From contig NZ_JAPENY010000003.1 in NCBI RefSeq assembly GCF_026341825.1, positions 496,001-560,000 on the forward strand: a stretch of DNA of 64,000 nucleotides, in the 5' to 3' direction. Shown one piece after another: positions 18,269 through 25,574 of this stretch. This DNA is from Streptomyces sp. NBC_00620. GTDB taxonomy: Bacteria; Actinomycetota; Actinomycetes; Streptomycetales; Streptomycetaceae. Within the stretch, counting starts at the first letter, position 1; each line of letters begins with the position of its first letter. The notes below the pieces were generated by a model. That model worked only from the letters and a program-made list of their open reading frames with translations. It made no database searches and was not told the origin of the DNA. A program made the position numbers and the translations under genes.

Positions 18269-18296
18269 CGGCCCCGGTGCGTAGACGCCGGGGCCG
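18269..18296. repeat. Hairpin in leader of the PRC-barrel gene
   Basis: Arms CGGCCCCGG (18269-18277) and CCGGGGCCG (18288-18296) with a 10-base loop, ending 37 bases before the PRC-barrel start. It could be a terminator of the upstream gene or a leader hairpin; ANTAR proteins encoded nearby act on hairpins, but no paired-hairpin structure was confirmed. Confidence 0.55.
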
Positions 18297-18333
18297 TTGT
18301 GCCATGGTCGGCGGGCAGACAGGGAGCAGGGGC

Positions 18334-18690
18334 ATGATCCGTTCAGCGGACATCCGCGAGTGGCGCAACCATGACGTGGTCGACCCGAAGCAGCGCAAGA
18401 TCGGCACGCTCGAAGCGATCTATGTGGACACCGCGACCGACGAACCCGCCATGGCCACCGTCCGGACGGGGCTGCTCAGCCGCCAGCGACTGGTCTTCGT
18501 CCCCCTCGACGAGGCGGTGCTCGGGCCGGACTACGTCAAGGTCCCCTACGACAAGGGACAGGCGCGGAAGGCCCCGTCGATCGGCACGGACGACGTACTG
18601 CCCGCCGAGCAGGAGGAAGCGATCTTCCAGTACTACGGCATGACGTACAAACCGGGTGCCAACGGCGAACGCAAACTCGCGCGGCGCTGA
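18334..18690 (+). CDS. PRC-barrel domain protein
   Basis: A 118-residue protein. Residues 5-80 form a PRC-barrel-like domain: DIREWRNHDVVDPKQRKIGT, then AIYVDTATDEPAMATVRT and FVPLDEAVLGPDYVKVPYDK. Such domains serve as protein-interaction modules in many stress-induced actinobacterial proteins. The C-terminus (AEQEEAIFQYYGMTYKPG) is typical of Streptomyces members. ATG 18334 has GGGAGCAGGGG upstream. It is followed 31 bases later by a small hydrophobic protein gene. Confidence 0.85.
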   Translation: MIRSADIREWRNHDVVDPKQRKIGTLEAIYVDTATDEPAMATVRTGLLSRQRLVFVPLDEAVLGPDYVKVPYDKGQARKAPSIGTDDVLPAEQEEAIFQYYGMTYKPGANGERKLARR

Positions 18691-18721
18691 CCGCCCACAC
18701 GCAGTACAAGGAGGTGTTCGG

Positions 18722-18895
18722 GTGATGGCGCTCTTCCTGCTGCTCGTCCTGGTGGCCGTCGTACTGGGAATCATCGGCGCGGCCGCGGACGGCATGGGCT
18801 ATCTGCTGGTCATCGGCATCGTGCTCTTCGTGGCCGATGTGGCCTTCTTCGCCATACGAGGGTCCCGGCGTGCCGGACGGCGTCCCATCCGCTGA
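18722..18895 (+). CDS. Small hydrophobic membrane protein
   Basis: A 57-residue protein with two hydrophobic helices (ALFLLLVLVAVVLGIIGAAA and MGYLLVIGIVLFVADVAFFA) and a basic tail RGSRRAGRRPIR. The ribosome site AAGGAGG at 18708-18714 is very strong. GTG 18722 (7 bases away) and ATG 18725 are both possible starts. It is probably a tiny inner-membrane protein made with the PRC-barrel protein; its function is unknown. Confidence 0.72.
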   Translation: MMALFLLLVLVAVVLGIIGAAADGMGYLLVIGIVLFVADVAFFAIRGSRRAGRRPIR

Positions 18896-19073
18896 CGACG
18901 GCAGCCGTGCCCGGGCACTTCGGCCGGTGCCCTCGCACCCGTCCGTCGGGCCCTGGCCAGGAGTAGCCTGGAACTACCGAGGACACTTCGCGCACCGGCT
19001 TGTGCCTGTGTCGTTTTCGGCGATCCACGACACCGGGCCGGTTCAGGCCGTCCTGGGGGGCTGAGGGCATGTC

Positions 19074-19673
19074 ATGACCGCGACCATGTTGGACGGACCG
19101 GCGGTCGACGACCGGGCCCCTTCCTCGTCACCGCTCCGGCTCATGCTGGCACCGGCGGGCACCACTCCGGCACTGATCGACGGTGCGTGGTGGCCCCGCA
19201 CGCGGGATCTGGCGGCCGAACTCCCGGCGCTCACCGCGGTTTTGGACCCGCTGTGGGGGCGGATCACCCACGTCACCGTGAACCCCACGTTCTGGCCGGT
19301 CGTTCCTCGGAGGGTGCCCGTCCACGGCCACGTCGTGCGGGTCGGCTGGTTCAAGGCCGAGCAGGACCCGCACAAGTTGCTGCTGCTCTCCTACACCGCC
19401 GGCCGCTGGGACCTGTTGGTGATCCCGCCGGAGACGAGTCCGGCCACAGCCGCCCGCCTGATGACCACCGCAACGGATCCGTCGCGCAGCCTCACCGCGA
19501 GCGGCCTGATCCAGGAGGCGGACTTCTTCCGGACCGCGGCCGAGGCCGACTGGGACTCGACCAGGGAAAGGGTCTGGGACTCCGAAGGCGGGCACGAGGC
19601 CCACCGTACGAATCCTCGTGGCCCTGCCGGTGCCGTCATCGCCCGCGCATCGGCTCCGGCGCAAGGAATGTGA
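19074..19673 (+). CDS. DUF5994 family protein (copy 1)
   Basis: A 199-residue protein with the family signature LIDGAWWPRTRDLAAELPAL, DPLWGRITHVTVNP, a middle segment on a WF-KAEQDPHK motif, and GRWDLLVIPPETSPATAARL. The family is common in Streptomyces and has no assigned function. ATG 19074 is used. Copies 1 and 2 are adjacent in the same direction and also share their upstream regions, so this is a segmental duplication. The C-terminal 60 residues are variable and polar. Copy 3 is on the minus strand at 20629-21027. Confidence 0.85.
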   Translation: MTATMLDGPAVDDRAPSSSPLRLMLAPAGTTPALIDGAWWPRTRDLAAELPALTAVLDPLWGRITHVTVNPTFWPVVPRRVPVHGHVVRVGWFKAEQDPHKLLLLSYTAGRWDLLVIPPETSPATAARLMTTATDPSRSLTASGLIQEADFFRTAAEADWDSTRERVWDSEGGHEAHRTNPRGPAGAVIARASAPAQGM

Positions 19674-19870
19674 GCGGCCGCGTACACGTCGAAGGCATGC
19701 AGGGAGCGCTGCGAACCCGCGCCTCGTCGGGGTCCGTTCGACCTCCCGGGGGAGTAGCGTGGGGGCATCGAGAGTATTTCGCACACCGGCCTCCACGCCG
19801 GTGTCGTTCTCGGCGAGTGACGACACCGGGCCGCTGCCCAAATGCAGCGGCTGGGAGACAGGTTCGCGAG

Positions 19871-20449
19871 ATGTCCGCGACCACCGACCGTCCGCCGCTG
19901 CGGATCGTGCCCTTCAGGGCCCCGACCGCCCGTCTCGCGCTGAAGCCCGTGAGCACCACCCGAGGACTTCTGGACGGCGCCTGGTGGCCCCGCTCCCGGG
20001 ACCTGACACAGGAACTCTCCACCCTGGCCGACATGCTGGACCCGCTGTGGGGACGGATCACCCGGATCGCTGTCAACCCGACGTACTGGCCCGGCCTCCC
20101 GGACATGGTGCCCGTCAACGGCCATGTGGTGAAGGTCGGTTGGTTCACACGGGAGCTGGACCCGCACAAGATCCTGCTGCTGTCGTACACCGCCGGCTGC
20201 TGGGACCTGCTGGTGATCCCGCCGGAGACCAGCACCGCGGCAGCCGCACGCCTGATGGCCGCCGCGAGCGAGAGCACCGGCACCGCGACCACCGCGAGCG
20301 CGCTCATGGCGGCGGAGGAAGCCGTCCACGGCAGCTCCGTGGCCGACCCGGACCGGGATTCCCCGGAGACCTCCGGGGACGAGGACGGCGCCTCCCCCTA
20401 CCCGGCCGCTGCGGCGGCCGGCCCGAGCCGCCTGCTCATAGGGATGTGA
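19871..20449 (+). CDS. DUF5994 family protein (copy 2)
   Basis: A 192-residue paralogue of the gene upstream: LLDGAWWPRSRDLTQELSTL, DPLWGRITRIAVNP, and WDLLVIPPETSTAAAARLMA line up without gaps with copy 1. The final 60 residues are Ala/Ser/Asp-rich and unlike copy 1. ATG 19871 is used. The sequence upstream of it repeats that before copy 1, including a TAGCGT promoter-like box (TAGCCT in copy 1). Function is unknown. Confidence 0.85.
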   Translation: MSATTDRPPLRIVPFRAPTARLALKPVSTTRGLLDGAWWPRSRDLTQELSTLADMLDPLWGRITRIAVNPTYWPGLPDMVPVNGHVVKVGWFTRELDPHKILLLSYTAGCWDLLVIPPETSTAAAARLMAAASESTGTATTASALMAAEEAVHGSSVADPDRDSPETSGDEDGASPYPAAAAAGPSRLLIGM

Positions 20450-20454
20450 GCCTC

Positions 20455-20586
20455 ATGGTCACCGCCATGGCCTTCAGTACCCTGCTGATCCTGTCCGTCG
20501 CGGCGGCACGCGTGATCCACCGGATCGACGCCCGGAGAACGCAGCGCACCACTGTCCAGTCGTCCGAGGTCCTGCCACCGAACTGA
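20455..20586 (+). CDS. Possible 43-residue membrane peptide
   Basis: A short frame starting 5 bases after copy 2 of the DUF5994 genes: one hydrophobic helix (MAFSTLLILSVAAARVI) followed by a basic tail. It ends with a stop just before the convergent third DUF5994 gene. The ribosome site is weak (GGGATGTGAG is the nearest purine block). It may be a real small gene or chance. Confidence 0.4.
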   Translation: MVTAMAFSTLLILSVAAARVIHRIDARRTQRTTVQSSEVLPPN

Positions 20587-20628
20587 CGTCATCCGCCCGA
20601 AGGGCCGCCGGCCGCGCCCGCCGCCCGG

Positions 20629-21027
20629 TCAGACACCGCCGGCCGCGGCGGCGGCCATGAGCTGCTCGGCGGTGTCCTGCGGGGTGTCGGGCGGTACGAC
20701 GAGCAGGTCCCATCGTCCCCGGTTGGGGGCAAGCAGACAGACCGTGTGCGGGGCGGACGTGGCCGTGGATCTGCGCAGGCGCACGACCCGGTCGAGGACG
20801 AGCATCCGGCCGGGTGTCGCGGGCCATGTCGCCCCGTTGACCGTGACGCCGGCGATGTGACCCCAGGTGCGGGGCAACCCGGCAAGCAGTCGCGGGAGTT
20901 CCGCGAGCAGGTCGTACGAGTGGGGCCACCACGCACCGTCGATGTGGTGCGGCAGGCCGCTGTGGGGCGCGAGGCTCAGGCGGAGCAGGGGATGCGGGGT
21001 GAGCGGGGGCTGCAGTACGGCGGTCAT
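20629..21027 (-). CDS. DUF5994 family protein (copy 3, short)
   Basis: A 132-residue member with the core motifs HIDGAWWPHSYDLLAELPRL, WGHIAGVTVNGATWP and GRWDLLVVPPDTPQDTAEQL. It lacks the variable C-terminal extension of copies 1 and 2 and is more diverged. ATG 21027 is preceded by AGGAG at 6 bases. It is convergent with the other two and 61 bases downstream of the desaturase gene, with which it is probably co-transcribed. Confidence 0.85.
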   Translation of the reverse strand: MTAVLQPPLTPHPLLRLSLAPHSGLPHHIDGAWWPHSYDLLAELPRLLAGLPRTWGHIAGVTVNGATWPATPGRMLVLDRVVRLRRSTATSAPHTVCLLAPNRGRWDLLVVPPDTPQDTAEQLMAAAAAGGV

Positions 21028-21088
21028 GCGGGCTCCTGTCGACTGCCGTGCGGAAAGGGTGGACCGGATTCGGTCGGACGGTCCGGGC

Positions 21089-22105
21089 TCACAGGCGGCG
21101 GGCGGCCACGCGGTCCGGGGCCGGCCAGCGCACCTCGCTCACCCAGCCGAGGCGTTCGAGAAGTCGGATGACGGCGGCGGAGGGGTCCACCTGGCCGCGG
21201 TCGACGCCGTGGCGGGCACACGTGGGGTCGGCGTGGTGGAGGTTGTGCCAGCTCTCGCCGAAGGAGAGCAGGGCCAGCGGCCACAGGTTGGTGGCCCGGT
21301 CGTGGCGACGGGTGCGGAACGGGCGCTCGCCGATCATGTGGCACAGGGAGTTCACGCTCCAGGTCACATGCTGGAGCAGTGCGATACGCACAAGTCCCGC
21401 CCACAGCAGGGCGGTCAGCCCGTGCACCCAGGTTCCTCCGATGGCCCAGCCCGCCGCGAACGGCAGCGCGAGCGTGAGGACGCACAGGGCCGGGAAGGCG
21501 CGGGAGACGGCGCTGATGTCGCGGTCGGCGAGCAGGTCGGGGGCGTAACGGTCCGCGGGCGTACTGTCGTTGCGGAACAGCCAGCCGACGTGCGCGTGCA
21601 GCAGTCCGCGCAACTGGCCGCGCAGATGCGTGCCGTAGCGGTACGGCGAGTGCGGGTCCCCCGGCCGGTCGGTGAAGGCGTGGTGGCGGCGGTGCGTGGC
21701 GACCCAGCCGATGACATCGCCCTGGAAACTCATCGAACCGGCCACAGCCAGCGCGATACGCACGGGACGCACCGCACGGTAGCTGCCATGGGTGAGCCCG
21801 CGATGGAAGCCGACCGTGACGCCGAGGCCCGTGACCGTGTAGAGGACAAGGGCGAGCAGGATGTCGGCGGGATGAATGAGACTCCCCCACAGCAACCAGC
21901 CGGCGAGGCCGAGTGCCACGAACGGCAGGACGACGATCGCCGCGGTCACGGCGACGTACAGCCGCTCGCCGCTGTTCCGTGGCGGAGTCGGAACCTCCGC
22001 GGGGAAGGGACCCGTCCCGTCGTATCCCTCGGGCGACTGAACAGCGTTCGGCGGCGCGACCGCTGAAGGGGGTTCGGCCGCGGACGTGGTGGAACCGATT
22101 GACAT
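21089..22105 (-). CDS. Acyl-CoA/acyl-lipid fatty acid desaturase
   Basis: A 338-residue integral membrane desaturase. The three histidine boxes that bind the di-iron centre are all present: HRGLTH at 101-106, HRRHH at 138-142 and HNLHH at 287-291. Four hydrophobic stretches surround them. It should insert a cis double bond in membrane acyl chains, as expected in cold or stress adaptation. ATG 22105 has AAGGAG 6 bases upstream; the first 45 residues are polar and poorly conserved. The DUF5994 copy 3 gene follows on the same strand. Confidence 0.92.
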   Translation of the reverse strand: MSIGSTTSAAEPPSAVAPPNAVQSPEGYDGTGPFPAEVPTPPRNSGERLYVAVTAAIVVLPFVALGLAGWLLWGSLIHPADILLALVLYTVTGLGVTVGFHRGLTHGSYRAVRPVRIALAVAGSMSFQGDVIGWVATHRRHHAFTDRPGDPHSPYRYGTHLRGQLRGLLHAHVGWLFRNDSTPADRYAPDLLADRDISAVSRAFPALCVLTLALPFAAGWAIGGTWVHGLTALLWAGLVRIALLQHVTWSVNSLCHMIGERPFRTRRHDRATNLWPLALLSFGESWHNLHHADPTCARHGVDRGQVDPSAAVIRLLERLGWVSEVRWPAPDRVAARRL

Positions 22106-22464
22106 GCGGAACTCCTTGACCTCGGTGCGGGTGGCGCGGCCGGGGTCACGGGCTGCTCCTGCAGGGACACGTGGTGGGCTTCGAAGCGGCGGCCCGGCGA
22201 CTTCGTCCGGATCCGTACGGTCCGCCGACTGCCTGCCGGCATCTGCCCAGGAAGAGTCCTCAGTTCCTACACCGTACTCGCGCCCGCCCCGAAACGATGC
22301 GGCCCGGCTTGTCCGGGGTTGGCACCGCTGCCGACAGGGCATCCTGCCGACCGTCGAACATCCGGGCAAATCATGACGAATTGGCTTCGCTACAAGTACC
22401 GAAGTCATTCGTGACGGGTCGGCGATGTGGCCGACGTCCTCGTCGTCGGCAGCGGCAGCGGCCG
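22106..22464. other. Intergenic region upstream of the desaturase gene
   Basis: No credible gene. It should carry the desaturase promoter (minus strand) and the end of the lipoprotein transcript. Nothing further could be identified. Confidence 0.4.
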
Positions 22465-22890
22465 TCAGACCTTGCAGAATCCGAGTCCTTCGAGGGCGGC
22501 GTTGATCTGCTTGCCCTGTGCCTCGGTGGTGGTGACGTCCTTGTACGTGAAGCGCTGCGAGGCGAGCCAGTCGGCCTTGCCGCTCTCGACGGCACTGCAC
22601 TGATTGCGTGCGGCGTCGATGGCCTTGTCCTCGTACTTCACGGTGTCCGGATTGGCGGCGGCGAGAGCCCTGAGCAACACCTCACGGTCGGCGCCTGTCG
22701 GCACGGGCGGGATACCGACGGCGGTGACGGTGGCGGAGGGCTGGTCGGGCGTGACCTCGGACGCGGTGGCACTGGCCGTGGTCTTCGCTGCATCATCGCT
22801 GGTTTCGTCGCCGCTTTCGTCGCTGCTGCAGCCGACGAGGGCGACGGCGAGCGCGGCTGTGACGGTCGCGATGGTGATGCGGGTGCGCAT
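22465..22890 (-). CDS. Secreted lipoprotein of unknown function
   Basis: A 141-residue protein with a lipoprotein signal: basic start, hydrophobic stretch and ALVGC with Cys21 as the lipidation site. A Ser/Thr/Asp-rich linker follows, then a folded domain of about 80 residues that contains EVLLRALAAANPDTVKYEDKA, NQCSAVESGK and EGLGFCKV; two cysteines could form a disulfide. It is likely anchored to the outside of the membrane. ATG 22890 has a G-rich site upstream; an in-frame start at 22935 would put residues before the signal peptide. Confidence 0.78.
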   Translation of the reverse strand: MRTRITIATVTAALAVALVGCSSDESGDETSDDAAKTTASATASEVTPDQPSATVTAVGIPPVPTGADREVLLRALAAANPDTVKYEDKAIDAARNQCSAVESGKADWLASQRFTYKDVTTTEAQGKQINAALEGLGFCKV

Positions 22891-23062
22891 GATCCCCCCT
22901 GGGAATGGTGTGCCTGAGGAGGCATCATCCGGCATATGCGGGGTGAGCGAAGGCTCTGTGACTGCGCTGTGACATGACGAAGCCCTGGCCGGAGGCGGTG
23001 GCCGCGAGCAGCGTTTGCCGTTGGGCTCTCTCGGCCGTGCGCATGCAGCGCGTTTGCCGGGC

Positions 23063-23275
23063 TCAGCACCGGCTGAAGGTGATGCAGTCGGGCTTCGGTA
23101 CGGGTACGGACGCGCCGGTGTCCGTCAGTTGTCCGGACCGTGGGTCGACGGCGAAGAGGTTCACCGTGTTGCTCGCCTGGTTCGCGACGAACAGCCAACT
23201 CCCGCTGGGATGAAGGGAGAAGCTCCAGGGCGTGAGTCCCCCGCAGGAGATGCGCTGTACCTGGGTGAGCAGGCC
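23063..23275 (-). pseudogene. 3' remnant of a lactonase-family (Pgl/beta-propeller) gene
   Basis: About 70 codons with the sequence of the C-terminal blade of a 6-phosphogluconolactonase-like beta-propeller (PWSFSLHPSGSWLFVANQAS and NLFAVDPRSGQLTDTG), ending in a stop at 23063. Full lactonases are some 330-400 residues, so about 80 percent is missing. The 5' side runs into the end of the SpoIIE phosphatase gene. It is probably a leftover of a deletion that fused the two loci. Confidence 0.68.
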
Positions 23276-23297
23276 GGTCCTTTGCGTTCGGCGCGGG

Positions 23298-25439
23298 CTA
23301 CAGAGCGGCAAATGCCGGAACCCCGGCGGACTCGCTCAGCTCCGCCCAGACCGTCTTGCCGTGCCGGGCGTGGCGTGTGCCCCAGCGCTCGGCGAGTTGG
23401 GCGACCAGGAGCAGGCCGCGGCCGCCCTCGTCGTAGACGCGGGCGCGGCGTTGGTGCGGGGTGGTGCTGCTGTCGTCGGAGACCTCGCACAGGAGGGTGC
23501 GGTCGTGGATCAGGCGCAGCCGGATGGGGGGTCGGCCGTAGCGGACGGCGTTGGTGACCAGCTCGCTGACCACCAGCTCGGCGGTGAAGCCCAGGTCCTC
23601 CAGGCCCCAGGTACTCAACTGCTCGGAGACGCTCGATCGGGCACGCGAGACTGCGGCAGGGTCGAACTCCAGGTCCCAGCTGGCGACCTGGAGGTCGCCA
23701 CGGGCATGGGGGCGGGCCAGGAGCAGGGCGACATCGTCGTCCGGGCGACTCGGCAGCAGGGTTTCGAGCACCTTGTCGCAGGACGCCTCCAGAGAGGGGG
23801 CGGGCTGGTCGAGGGCCCGGCGGAGCAGGGCGAGGCCCGTCTCGATGTCGTGGTCGCGGGCTTCGATCAGACCGTCGGTGTAGAGGGCGAGGAGGCTGCC
23901 TTCGGGGAGTTCGACCTCCGCCGCTTCGAACGGCAGCCCGCCCAGGCCCAGCGGCGGCCCCGGGGGCAGGTCGAGGATGTCGGCGGTGCCGTCCCGGGGC
24001 ACCAGGACGGGCGGCACATGGCCTGCGCGCGCGAGGGTGCAGCAACTGCTCACCGGGTCGTAGACCGCGTACAGGCAGGTGGCGCCCACGTCCGTTGCCT
24101 CTGTGACGGTGTCCGGGTCCATGGACGCTTCGGCGGACAGGCGGATGACGACGTCGTCGAGGTGTGTGAGGAGCTCGTCGGGCGGCAGGTCGATGTCGGC
24201 CAGGGTGCGTACGGCCGTCCGCAGCCGGCCCATGGTCGCGGCGGCGTGGACGCCGTGGCCGACGACGTCGCCCACCACGAGGGCGACGCGGGCGCCGGAC
24301 AGCGGGATGACGTCGTACCAGTCGCCGCCCACGCCGGTCTGGGCGCCGGCGGGCAGGTAGCGGCAGGCGACTTCCACGGTGGACTGCGGTGGCGTACGAG
24401 ACGGGAGCAGGCTGCGCTGGAGGCTGAGGGCGGTGGTGCGGGCGTGTGTGTAGCGGCGGGCGTTGTCGACCGCTATGGCCGCCCTGGCGGCGATCTCCTG
24501 GGCCAGGAGCAGGTCCTCGTCGTCGTAGCGGTCGGGGTTGCGGTGGCGGGAGAACTGGGCGACGCCGAGCGTGGTGCCGCGTGCACGCAGGGGCACCACC
24601 AGCGTCGAGTGGACCGGCGGTGGCTCCGCCGTGCGGCTCCCGTCGGGGTGGTGGCGTTCGGGCCGGCCGGTGGTCAGGGCGCGGTCGGGCGGTGAGCCGT
24701 CCGGGTAGGTGTGGAGCTGCTGTGGCGTGATCGTCGGTTCCGGGTGGTCGTCCGTCACTGATCGCAGGGCGAGTCTGCGCAGTACGAGCTGTCTCTCCAC
24801 CGGGTTTGCGGGTCCGTGGAGCGCGGAGTCGAGCAGGTCGACGATGGCGAGGTCGGCGAAGTACTCGGTGGCCAGGTCCGCCAGTTCCTGGGTGGTGCGG
24901 GCGATGTCCAGGGTGGTGCCGATGCGCAGCCCGGCCTCGTTCACCATCGACAGCCGCCACCGCAGTCGGCGGTCCCGCTCCTCCTGGTACGCGATGACGC
25001 CCTGCTCGGACGCGCGGTCCACGTATCCGGTCGTCGTCGCGACCAGTTTGCGTGTGGCCGCGCTGATCAGCTCGGGGTCGCTGGTCAGCCGGGACAGTAC
25101 TTCGAGCAGCCGGTCGAGGGCGATGCCCTGCGCAAGCCGGTAGCCCCGCAGCATGACCGTGACGGGTATCCCGTGGCGGGCCAGCCGACGGGCGCGTTCG
25201 ACATCGGCGGCGGGCGGATCGATCCGGCTCGGGTCGACGCCGTGCTCGAGGCCGGTCAGCGCGCCGAGAACGTGCTCCGCGATGTTCTCCGAGGTCAGTC
25301 GGGCCATTCCCGGGTCTTCCCACAGTTCCGGGACTTCGCTCCGCAGGCACCTCTCCACGTCGGCGATCAGCCTGTCCGCGCTCCGGCTGAGCTCATGATG
25401 CGCGGCACGGGCGATGAGGCTGTCCGCGGTGACGTCCAC
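23298..25439 (-). CDS. SpoIIE-type phosphatase with GAF and HATPase domains
   Basis: A 713-residue regulator. Residues 1-160 are a helical domain resembling the N-terminus of RsbR/PucR-type sensors. A GAF domain spans about 165-335. A PP2C/SpoIIE phosphatase domain spans about 365-575 and includes GVGGDWYDVIPL near 368-379. A histidine-kinase-like ATPase domain follows (ELVVSELVTNAVRYGRPP near 620, and DEGGRGLLLV near 670). Such proteins dephosphorylate STAS antagonists and phosphorylate them too, controlling sigma factors. The STAS protein at 13445 could be a substrate. GTG 25439 has no ribosome site, but a TAGCGT box lies seven bases upstream, suggesting a leaderless mRNA. Confidence 0.9.
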   Translation of the reverse strand: MDVTADSLIARAAHHELSRSADRLIADVERCLRSEVPELWEDPGMARLTSENIAEHVLGALTGLEHGVDPSRIDPPAADVERARRLARHGIPVTVMLRGYRLAQGIALDRLLEVLSRLTSDPELISAATRKLVATTTGYVDRASEQGVIAYQEERDRRLRWRLSMVNEAGLRIGTTLDIARTTQELADLATEYFADLAIVDLLDSALHGPANPVERQLVLRRLALRSVTDDHPEPTITPQQLHTYPDGSPPDRALTTGRPERHHPDGSRTAEPPPVHSTLVVPLRARGTTLGVAQFSRHRNPDRYDDEDLLLAQEIAARAAIAVDNARRYTHARTTALSLQRSLLPSRTPPQSTVEVACRYLPAGAQTGVGGDWYDVIPLSGARVALVVGDVVGHGVHAAATMGRLRTAVRTLADIDLPPDELLTHLDDVVIRLSAEASMDPDTVTEATDVGATCLYAVYDPVSSCCTLARAGHVPPVLVPRDGTADILDLPPGPPLGLGGLPFEAAEVELPEGSLLALYTDGLIEARDHDIETGLALLRRALDQPAPSLEASCDKVLETLLPSRPDDDVALLLARPHARGDLQVASWDLEFDPAAVSRARSSVSEQLSTWGLEDLGFTAELVVSELVTNAVRYGRPPIRLRLIHDRTLLCEVSDDSSTTPHQRRARVYDEGGRGLLLVAQLAERWGTRHARHGKTVWAELSESAGVPAFAAL

Positions 25440-25574
25440 ACTGTCGACGCTACGCCGTACGGGCGCGTACGCATCGCCGGCGGCGGACCGAGTGCACCCC
25501 TGCCGCTGGCCTACGCCCGCTGTCCGGCCTCGACAGGACGAGGTCGGACAGAGGTCTCAGGGGTCCTGACCGGT

